Positions 21,833 to 26,345 of a stretch of DNA of 26,345 bases are shown one piece after another. The notes under the pieces were generated by a model. That model did not search any database. It saw nothing but the letters and a program-made list of their open reading frames with translations, and was not told the origin of the DNA. The stretch is from the IMG/VR virus record IMGVR_UViG_3300030101_000406, positions 1 through 26,345 of that record; one strand, given 5' to 3'. The translations under genes were made by a program, and so were the position numbers. Every line of letters begins with the position of its first letter. Position 1 is the first letter of the stretch. This stretch comes from a virus.

Positions 21833-22996
21833 TCATGAAAACCTATTAATTAATCTATTGTATACATCATGATCTAGACCATAATGAACATGAGCAGAAC
21901 CAATTCTATTTGGTGGTAAATAACTTTCTACATTATTAGATAATGTTCTAGTTATTGTATATTCTTGAGCTAACTCATAGCCATTTAAATTATATAAACC
22001 ATTGCTTGCACCATACACATTATTGTAATGTTGTTGGTTATAGGTCGCAATTGCTTGCGGATTATCTCCTAGTCTATCATCTCTTCTCATTTCAGAAATT
22101 CTAGCTCTATCCCACCTTAAACCTTGTCTATTTAATTCATCTTCTAATTCAATGGCCGTTGCGCCACCAGTGCGAGAAATCATCTCATATATGGCGTGGT
22201 ATGTAGTATTGGATCTAAATGGGTTTCTTGTGGGTCTGGTCCACGTTGTAGTTTCCTGAGTAGTGCCAGAACCTAAAGTAATTCTATTCTTAACAGTGTG
22301 ATCAATCATATTAAGTAAGAATGTACACCAATCAATAATCTTCTCAGCAACAATTGTTCCATCTCTTTGTCTAAACTCAATAGTCTCTTTTGATGATGTT
22401 AGAGGAATAAAATTTACTGCATAAAACTTATTAGAGCCTTGTATTCTTGCCAATTCATCAATGGTATTAGCATTCATTATTTTATCAAGATAATTACTCA
22501 TTTTTTTTGCATAATAGTTATTGTGTCTGCTAGGCGCTAAAGTAGTACATATCTCAGCAAAGTGATCATAATATCTAATACCAATGTCTTTAAGCGCTAA
22601 CAGTGATATTTGATTAGTATAATCTAGCATCGCTAAAACTTCAGCTTTATTAGTTGAAAATTTATCCCAAGATAGATGATTAAATGAAACGGGATCTACT
22701 GTGCTAGCTAATTGTCTAGATGATACGTGGACGTGTAAACCACACTTAGAATTGATTTTAGCACTAATGGCATTCAATTTATCTTCTATTAACTTATATT
22801 TTTCTATAGCAAATTCATTTAATATCATTGGTGGCATATTAATTTCGAAAATTTGCTCAGAATTTGGTGTGGCATCGTATTTTAAAACCACATGATCCAT
22901 AATCTCAGAACCTAATAATCTAGATACATCACGTAAACTATTAGTGTTTTCTACTGTAAATTCTTTTTCTACACTAAATAAATAATTGTAAGTCAT
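21833..22996 (-). CDS. Amidoligase (GCS-like COOH-NH2 ligase, Amidoligase_2 type) with a winged-helix-like tail
   Basis: The ATG at 22996 is chosen: it starts just before the conserved FSVEKEF and has AAAGGT upstream, whereas an upstream extension is Cys-rich and unlike the family. The 387-residue protein shows E10/E12 of the metal-binding ExE motif, a D41...EINMPP (E51) stretch, HVH at 88-90 in GLHVHV, FYAVNFIPL, and ETIEFRQRDGT (E204-R209) near 203-213: the full set for a GCS-fold amidoligase that joins a carboxylate to an amine using ATP. Residues about 262-310 (YHAIYEMISRTGGATAIELE to SEMRRDDRLG) look like a winged helix. The substrate is unknown. It has its own promoter and terminator. 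See the finding on pairing with the cyclotransferase at 25114. Confidence 0.82.
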   Translation of the reverse strand: MTYNYLFSVEKEFTVENTNSLRDVSRLLGSEIMDHVVLKYDATPNSEQIFEINMPPMILNEFAIEKYKLIEDKLNAISAKINSKCGLHVHVSSRQLASTVDPVSFNHLSWDKFSTNKAEVLAMLDYTNQISLLALKDIGIRYYDHFAEICTTLAPSRHNNYYAKKMSNYLDKIMNANTIDELARIQGSNKFYAVNFIPLTSSKETIEFRQRDGTIVAEKIIDWCTFLLNMIDHTVKNRITLGSGTTQETTTWTRPTRNPFRSNTTYHAIYEMISRTGGATAIELEDELNRQGLRWDRARISEMRRDDRLGDNPQAIATYNQQHYNNVYGASNGLYNLNGYELAQEYTITRTLSNNVESYLPPNRIGSAHVHYGLDHDVYNRLINRFS

Positions 22997-23050
22997 TGTT
23001 TTTATTACCTTTTTTGTTGTTTCGATTAAATATTGGGTCTTATACCTATA

Positions 23051-23078
23051 AATATAATGATTTTTGCAATGATTGCAA
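23051..23078 (-). promoter_or_regulatory. Promoter of the amidoligase gene, with palindrome over the -35
   Basis: TTGCAA (23078-23073), 16 bases, TATATT (23056-23051), followed by TATAGGTAT. The palindrome TTGCAAT, centre, ATTGCAA (23064-23078) covers the -35 and part of the spacer. Nearly the same arrangement precedes the cyclotransferase gene. Confidence 0.6.
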
Positions 23079-23087
23079 GTAAAAAAA

Positions 23088-23290
23088 TACAATTGTTCGG
23101 ATTTTTTTTATTGGATATCCAGCCAGCTTTTTTTTACCAGCTGGTAAACACGAACAATTGTTCGGATTATTTTTAAAAAAATAGCTGGGAAAAAATCCAG
23201 CTTTTTTTGTTGTGTTTTTTTTGGTGTGTTTTTTTTGGGCTGGGGTTCGGATCTATTTAAGACCCGATAAAACCCGAACCCCGAACCCCG
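23088..23290. repeat. Palindrome cluster in the spacer upstream of the amidoligase promoter
   Basis: The 300-base gap from the amidoligase start to the micropeptide holds, from left to right: TACAATTGTTCGG (23088-23100), a 16-base perfect palindrome TTTACCAG/CTGGTAAA (23133-23148), CGAACAATTGTTCG (23151-23164, 14-base perfect), a stem AGCTGG...CCAGCT with a T run on the plus strand (about 23183-23208), and GGGGTTCGG (23242-23250) paired with CCGAACCCC (23274-23282). No gene is seen here. A control region or origin is the likely use; inferred. Confidence 0.65.
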
Positions 23291-23297
23291 ACCCGAC

Positions 23298-23381
23298 TTA
23301 CAAGGCCAGCCCGATTGCTATGATCATATAAATCATAACTAATAAAAACACCGATTGTAATAAGGCTAATACTTTTAACAT
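23298..23381 (-). CDS. 27-residue membrane micropeptide
   Basis: The ATG at 23381 overlaps the stop of the 99-residue gene by one base (TAATG), the same coupling seen for confirmed neighbours in this genome. The peptide MLKVLALLQSVF then LLVMIYMIIAIGLAL is almost entirely hydrophobic, with one Lys near the start: a single membrane span. No family is known to me. Position and coupling support translation; the function may be a membrane-perturbing or toxin-like peptide, or simply a membrane anchor, which is speculation. Confidence 0.5.
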   Translation of the reverse strand: MLKVLALLQSVFLLVMIYMIIAIGLAL

Positions 23382-23680
23382 TATAGCCACCTTTGTTTGA
23401 TTGCATACCCATCCCCGTACAGTTCCGAAGATAAATGATGCACTAAGTGAAAACCCATATCCATACCGCAACCCGATATCCCAACCGAGTTCGTCTTATC
23501 TTTATAAGTATAGCCTAAAAGTTTGGCAATATTATAAGATTGATTGAGAAGGTTGTCACCCGATTTAACAATAATAGAAATGTGTCTGTACATTCCTGAA
23601 GGTGAAACCTTTCTAACTACTGTGTGAACAGTGTCACCCTTTTTGATTTGGCTTTTTAAAGTTTCTTTAATTTCTTCCAT
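23381..23680 (-). CDS. Conserved phage protein of unknown function (SGMYRHI / CGMDMGFHLVH motifs)
   Basis: I choose the ATG at 23680 (99 residues), with AAGGAGC about 9-10 bases upstream. The motifs SPSGMYRHISIIV, LGYTYKDKTNSVGISGCGMD and MGFHLVHHLSSELYGDGYAI match a family that is widespread in phages and bacteria and often annotated as hypothetical; the CGMDMGFHLVH block is a signature. No enzymatic function is established. It has a promoter about 35-60 bases upstream and is followed by the 27-residue micropeptide. A regulator or host-takeover protein is possible; not supported further. Confidence 0.7.
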   Translation of the reverse strand: MEEIKETLKSQIKKGDTVHTVVRKVSPSGMYRHISIIVKSGDNLLNQSYNIAKLLGYTYKDKTNSVGISGCGMDMGFHLVHHLSSELYGDGYAIKQRWL

Positions 23681-23713
23681 AGCTTTTAAGCTCCTTTGTT
23701 TTACTAATACCAC

Positions 23714-23742
23714 AAATTACCATATATATTATATAGTGTCAA
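23714..23742 (-). promoter_or_regulatory. Promoter of the 99-residue gene
   Basis: TTGACA (23742-23737), 17 bases, TAATTT (23719-23714) on the minus strand, with an AT-rich spacer. It lies 35 bases before the start codon at 23680 and directly after the GC-rich repeat array. Confidence 0.6.
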
Positions 23743-23779
23743 CAACTTTTTTTCAAAGTGTGGCGTGTCGAAAAAGGGA

Positions 23780-24120
23780 GTAGCTGCATGGAAGCGTCCG
23801 GGAAAAAACCCGCACAATTGTGCAAGTCTTCCTGGTGACAGCTGCCTGGGAACTGCTGCCAGGACCAACCGGCTGCCTGGGATATAAAACCGCACAATTG
23901 TGCAAATAGATTCCTGGAGGCAGCAGCTCCAGGGAACAACCTGCTGCCTGGGGTGTAAACCCGAACAATTGTGCTGGCCGGTCTTCCCCTGGAGGTCCGA
24001 AGTGCTGTTGCTGCCTGGGGCAGCGACCCAGTTCCCTGGCTGCCAGGGCTGCCGGAAGCCCGACCCCGAACAATTGTGCGGTGCTGCAAATGTCCCGAGT
24101 TGTCCCGATGTCCCGATTCT
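23780..24120. repeat. GC-rich palindrome/hairpin array next to terS
   Basis: This gap (23743-24222) has no convincing gene. It holds four copies of a palindromic box: GCACAATTGTGC at 23812-23823 and 23892-23903, GAACAATTGTGC at 23963-23974 and 24068-24079, spaced 80, 71 and 105 bases. Between boxes lie CCTGG/CTGCC hairpins: CCTGGAG..CTCCAGG (23913-23933), GCTGCC TGG GGCAGC (24010-24024) and CCCTGG CTG CCAGGG (24034-24048). Three TGTCCCGA direct repeats follow at 24091, 24101 and 24109. All three minus-strand frames stay open here only because of the GC content. It is a candidate origin, packaging or control site. Confidence 0.75.
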
Positions 24121-24222
24121 GGTGAGAATAGATACTTCTGGTAACTTTGGCATTGGAACAACACCCTTCACCAGCCCGATTCTGCTCCGTCCTGCTGGTA
24201 AACCCAAGTTATCCCGAACAAT

Positions 24223-24732
24223 TTATTGAACTGTGTTATCTTCTACTATCAGAGGCTCGGATTCTTGCGCTGGCGTGATATCCTTCATACGTTGCTGGGC
24301 TATTTTCATAAAATCGCCAAGTTTTTCTAACAATTGCTCCCGAGTCATAGCGTCAACATTCTCATGTTTGACATGGCTTTTATTAATCAGTAGTCCAGTG
24401 GCCTTTAATCTTAGCTCCTCGGCCCGTATTGCATCACCGAACTTCCCGACCATCATCGCTTGATCCCGTATGTGCTGTAAATCCCGAACAGATTTAGCTA
24501 CAGTCACCCCGAACTTGCTTTCTAGCTCCTGTCGCATCTCTTCCAGTCGTTCCTGTATGATCGGCCTTCTGAGAAGCCGAACAGCGTCTACTGTTGGATT
24601 GGCGTATCCTGCTGATCTCGCAGAAGCTGTCTGAGTCATGTCCTTATGAACATAGTTATCCAGAAACTCCTGCTGTTGTTTTGTTATTCTCCTGTTGTCT
24701 TTATGCTTTGAAGGTTCACCGAACTTTGACAT
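24223..24732 (-). CDS. terS: Terminase small subunit
   Basis: I favour the ATG at 24732 (169 residues, AGGAG 11 bases upstream) over the ATG at 24771, which has no ribosome-binding site. The N-terminal part reads ITKQQQEFLDNYVHKDMTQT, then ASARSAGYANPTVDAVRLLR and RPIIQERLEEMRQELE: the HTH-type DNA-recognition domain of the Terminase_2-like small subunits. The rest is helical, with VRDLQHIRDQAMMVGKFGDA, fitting the oligomerisation core. It recognises the packaging site for TerL. A CCCGAACAATT copy (24733-24741) lies directly at the start codon and another overlaps the stop (24213-24225). It is about 6 kb from terL, with accessory genes between. Confidence 0.85.
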   Translation of the reverse strand: MSKFGEPSKHKDNRRITKQQQEFLDNYVHKDMTQTASARSAGYANPTVDAVRLLRRPIIQERLEEMRQELESKFGVTVAKSVRDLQHIRDQAMMVGKFGDAIRAEELRLKATGLLINKSHVKHENVDAMTREQLLEKLGDFMKIAQQRMKDITPAQESEPLIVEDNTVQ

Positions 24733-24801
24733 CCCGAACAATTCTCCTGTTATTACTGCTGGTCCTATCATACAGCTACAGGTGAAGTTATCAAGTCTTT
24801 T

Positions 24802-25020
24802 GGTATGGTGGTGGTGGGGGACGTACTACAGTCCCCACCATACCCCTGTAAGGGGTGTACCACACTGTAGTAAATAGTTTGTTTAAAATCAATAACTTAC
24901 ACCGAAAACTTAACTGTAGTCTAGCCCGAACTGTACAACTGTAGTAAACCCCCGAACCCCTTACAAATAAGGTGTTTGCGAACTACAGTGTGACGAACTA
25001 CAGTGTACTGCAGTTTGTAG
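24802..25020. repeat. Hairpins and ACTACAGT/ACTGTAGT iterons upstream of terS
   Basis: The 340-base gap between terS and the cyclotransferase gene has no gene. It contains a long hairpin (GGTATGGTGG at 24802-24811 with CCACCATACC at 24835-24844), a small one (ACCCCT gta AGGGGT, 24842-24856), and six copies of an octamer: ACTACAGT at 24825, 24982 and 24997, and ACTGTAGT at 24864, 24913 and 24938. CGAACTACAGTGT is a 15-base-period direct repeat at 24979 and 24994. The two orientations are clustered. A replication origin, packaging site or operator array is possible. Confidence 0.65.
24864..24966 (-). promoter_or_regulatory. Two candidate promoters of terS with the iteron as -10
   Basis: On the minus strand TTGATT (24892-24887), 17 bases, TACAGT (24869-24864), and TTGTAA (24966-24961), 17 bases, TACAGT (24943-24938). 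Both use the ACTACAGT octamer as -10 and the same 29-base geometry, about 130 and 205 bases before the terS start. The -35 boxes are imperfect, so these are tentative. Confidence 0.35.
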
Positions 25021-25057
25021 TTGTAGTTCACCCGAACAATTATACGGAAGCAGCAGC

Positions 25058-25086
25058 AAAAAAAAGCCCCGCAAAAACGAGGCTTT
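25058..25086 (-). terminator. Rho-independent terminator after the cyclotransferase gene
   Basis: On the minus strand AAAGCCTCG, TTTTT loop, then CGGGGCTTT (one T.G pair) followed by a run of T. It lies about 28 bases after the stop of the cyclotransferase-like gene and separates it from terS. Confidence 0.8.
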
Positions 25087-25113
25087 CAGTTATGGAGAAA
25101 ATACATGAATATT

Positions 25114-25614
25114 TTACTTAGTCTTAACATCATACCACCAATCACCCTTTCTGTAACCAAAAAAATCATAATCGTTAACAGTTTTTTCTCTGGCCTCTGC
25201 CAAAGCTTTGCGAAGGTGCTTGTCGTCAAGTCCGAAGTCAGCATAACCCTCTTTGATGACATCGTAATAGAACCTGCTTGGCTCTGAGATACCTTTGTGA
25301 TTCATCATGTATGTCATCACTGTGCGATCATGGAAGATGTTATCTCTGAAGTAATGTCGTCTGTATAAACCATTGCCTATTTTAGATACACCCTCATAGC
25401 GATCAAGAGCGATCAAACATTTGTCAGTAATCTCCCATAATCCGATAGGTAGATAGCTACCCTTGGATGGCTCGATGTCAGCTACACCCCTAAACACAAG
25501 CTTGAAATCTGGTAAGATAAAGCCGTGTATAGGTCTTGCATCTGGACAACGATTAGCCATTTGACCAATGTTCATATTAGAACCATAGGCCATATATAAT
25601 GTTTTGTTTGTCAT
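25114..25614 (-). CDS. Gamma-glutamyl-cyclotransferase-like protein (GGCT/AIG2/BtrG type)
   Basis: The 166-residue protein has the hallmark YGSNM at residues 10-14 (MTNKTLYMAYGSNMN), the conserved FRGVADIEPSKGSYLPIGLW stretch, and an Asp-Arg-Tyr-Glu segment with E74 in LDRYEGV at the place of the catalytic Glu. These are the substrate loop and acid of the cyclotransferase fold, which removes gamma-glutamyl groups as 5-oxoproline. The C-terminal half (ending YDFFGYRKGDWWYDVKTK) is of usual length. It has an ideal promoter and an AAGGAGG ribosome-binding site, and is divergent from the plus-strand operon. The likely substrate is a gamma-glutamyl- or aminoacyl-tagged molecule, possibly made by the amidoligase at 21833; this link is inferred. 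Confidence 0.82.
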   Translation of the reverse strand: MTNKTLYMAYGSNMNIGQMANRCPDARPIHGFILPDFKLVFRGVADIEPSKGSYLPIGLWEITDKCLIALDRYEGVSKIGNGLYRRHYFRDNIFHDRTVMTYMMNHKGISEPSRFYYDVIKEGYADFGLDDKHLRKALAEAREKTVNDYDFFGYRKGDWWYDVKTK

Positions 25615-25638
25615 ATTGTCCTCCTTGTTGAATACCTA

Positions 25639-25667
25639 TATATATATGCAATCAATGCAAATGTCAA
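25639..25667 (-). promoter_or_regulatory. Strong promoter of the cyclotransferase gene
   Basis: TTGACA (25667-25662), exactly 17 bases, TATATA (25644-25639), then TAGGTAT. The spacer contains TTGCATTGATTGCA, the counterpart of the palindrome in the amidoligase promoter. It is read on the minus strand, away from the plus-strand operon. Confidence 0.75.
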
Positions 25668-25681
25668 GTCAAATAAGGCTG

Positions 25682-25723
25682 TTGACAATGTATGCTGTCT
25701 ATGGTATTATATGGTATTGTCAA
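25682..25723 (+). promoter_or_regulatory. Strong plus-strand promoter with an inverted repeat
   Basis: TTGACA (25682-25687), 17 bases, TATTAT (25705-25710). TTGACAAT (25682-25689) and ATTGTCAA (25716-25723) form a perfect 8-base inverted repeat around the -10, a possible operator. It drives the right-hand operon and is back-to-back with the cyclotransferase promoter. Confidence 0.75.
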
Positions 25724-25739
25724 TAAATAGGAGCAAATA

Positions 25740-25934
25740 ATGATATTAGATCCAAACAATAATGATTTAGATAGAGTGTTAAAAGAAGATTATTTACAAA
25801 AACATCCTGAGATTTTAAATTTTTGGCTTGGTGACGCAGCTAATAAGCAATCTAGAATTAATCTTTATTATGAATGTAAAGATGATCAAAAATTATTAGA
25901 GAGTGTTTTAAATCATTGGGAATGGAATAAATAA
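25740..25934 (+). CDS. Small acidic protein, first gene of the rightward operon
   Basis: The 64-residue protein MILDPNNNDLDRVLKEDYLQ continues with KHPEILNFWLGDAANKQSRI and a helical, acidic C-terminus. It has no cysteines or membrane segment and no family I recognise. The start is decided by AGGAG 7 bases upstream in the cassette GGAGCAAATAATG and by a strong promoter 30 bases further up. Lacking any homology call, I treat it as an early, phage-specific gene in a group of small ORFs. Confidence 0.65.
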   Translation: MILDPNNNDLDRVLKEDYLQKHPEILNFWLGDAANKQSRINLYYECKDDQKLLESVLNHWEWNK

Positions 25935-25949
25935 AAAAGGAGCAAAATA

Positions 25950-26129
25950 ATGAAACTTTCTGAAAAACAAATTACAGAAATAATTAAGAACAACCCTTTT
26001 AATTCTTGTTTTGATATTTGCAGTGTTTGTGATGGTGTAGAAAACTATGGTCAAATGTCAGATATTAATGAAGTAGATTTCGATTTGATTTGCAATGATT
26101 GTAAAGGAGCAAATAATGTACACATATAA
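25950..26129 (+). CDS. Small cysteine-rich (zinc-ribbon-like) protein
   Basis: A 59-residue ORF, MKLSEKQITEIIKNNPFNSC, with CSVC at residues 24-27 and CNDC at 48-51, a CxxC-x20-CxxC layout typical of a zinc ribbon, plus a further Cys at 20. The start has GGAGCAAAATAATG. It is below the length many gene finders report, but the shared ribosome-binding cassette and conserved-looking Cys pairs make it credible. A small zinc-binding regulator of early transcription is a reasonable guess. It overlaps the next gene by 14 bases. Confidence 0.6.
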   Translation: MKLSEKQITEIIKNNPFNSCFDICSVCDGVENYGQMSDINEVDFDLICNDCKGANNVHI

Positions 26130-26345
26130 TATTCATTATAAATCATCTGATAGGATTGGATTATCACCGAATTTTAAAACTATTAAAGCATTAAGAAATC
26201 GATATCTTGATGTTTTATCTTGGTCCAAAAAAATGAATTATAATGACATAGAAGAAATTGTAGTTTTAAAAGGCCGTAAAATTCATGGGTTTTATGATAA
26301 AGATTTTAAACTAGATAAATCAAAACCCGTTTTTGTTCATAATGT
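26116..26345 (+). CDS. Early-operon protein, C-terminus beyond the right edge
   Basis: The ATG at 26116 follows GGAGCAAATA, the same cassette as the two genes before it. The open frame encodes at least 76 residues (MYTYNIHYKSSDRIGLSPNF and onward) rich in Lys, Tyr and Asp, and it runs to the edge without a stop. I see no family. It would be expressed with the two upstream small genes from the promoter at 25682. Confidence 0.6.
   Translation, partial: MYTYNIHYKSSDRIGLSPNFKTIKALRNRYLDVLSWSKKMNYNDIEEIVVLKGRKIHGFYDKDFKLDKSKPVFVHN

Larger units (their letters stand above)
23263..25037 (+). repeat. Strand-biased CCCGA/CCCGAAC motif field
   Basis: On the plus strand CCCGAAC occurs 11 times (starts 23273, 23280, 23960, 24065, 24213, 24483, 24508, 24733, 24925, 24951, 25031) and CCCGA about 24 times in 1.8 kb, while I see no TCGGG on the same strand there. 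Copies lie in spacers and in the terS gene in different frames. In the late operon the pentamer is rare. The function is unknown. Confidence 0.7.

Noticed and set aside
23151-23164. Host LexA box
   Set aside because: The sequence equals the Gram-positive CGAACNNNNGTTCG shape, but the host is probably a proteobacterium and the same palindrome is repeated in this control region, so a phage-specific site is likelier.
23808-24080. CRISPR-like array
   Set aside because: The repeats are short palindromes with unequal spacings of 80, 71 and 105 bases and the spacers are themselves similar hairpins; no cas gene is present.
23704-24207. Long ORF (167 residues, minus strand) across the GC-rich island
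   Set aside because: Two other minus frames are also open over the same DNA, the translation is full of Cys, Gly, Pro and Arg unlike any neighbour, and the stretch is built of palindromes and hairpins. Composition explains the open frame.
24771-24771. Upstream start of terS at 24771
   Set aside because: There is no ribosome-binding site before it and the extra 13 residues are not part of the HTH domain; the ATG at 24732 has AGGAG upstream.

Overview
The window is a piece of a tailed-phage (Caudoviricetes) genome of the AT-rich kind recovered from marine viromes, most likely infecting an alphaproteobacterium or similar oligotrophic marine bacterium. The phage identity is solid: large and small terminase, portal, scaffold, HK97-type capsid, adaptor/neck proteins, tail fibre, holin and endolysin are all readable. 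The host assignment is inference from protein style only. No integrase, tRNA, rRNA, CRISPR array or insertion sequence was seen.

Layout. From 21.0 kb leftwards almost everything is on the minus strand, tightly packed with 1-4 base stop/start overlaps. In transcription order it runs: a 941-aa Pro/Met- and GG-motif-rich protein; TerL; a small EF-hand protein; a structured leader; the portal; several small membrane, basic and coiled proteins, including a second EF-hand protein and an SNase-like nuclease; a 3TM holin; two conserved basic proteins; an M15 endolysin; a GroES-like co-chaperonin; scaffold; a capsid-associated protein and the major capsid protein; decoration-type proteins; basic and repeat peptides; neck/adaptor proteins; and a fibre that runs off the left edge. 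The fibre has three repeats that are nearly identical as protein but recoded as DNA.

The right part (21.0-25.7 kb) is the control and accessory region. It holds an XRE-type regulator coupled to a small secreted protein behind a promoter/operator, an amidoligase (COOH-NH2 ligase) with a C-terminal winged-helix-like segment, a conserved 99-aa protein with a 27-aa membrane micropeptide, the small terminase, and a gamma-glutamyl-cyclotransferase-like protein. These genes are separated by unusually large, GC-rich, palindrome-rich spacers. From 25.68 kb a divergent plus-strand operon of small genes begins, each gene using the same ribosome-binding cassette.

The most interesting system is the amidoligase/cyclotransferase pair. 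One enzyme class makes gamma-glutamyl-type or peptide-like amide bonds and the other removes them. The two genes are not adjacent but share a promoter element, and they flank TerS and a dense array of strand-biased CCCGAAC sites and AACAATTGTT palindromes. My inference is a phage-encoded add/remove aminoacyl-tagging system, with the repeat region as a candidate origin or packaging/control locus.
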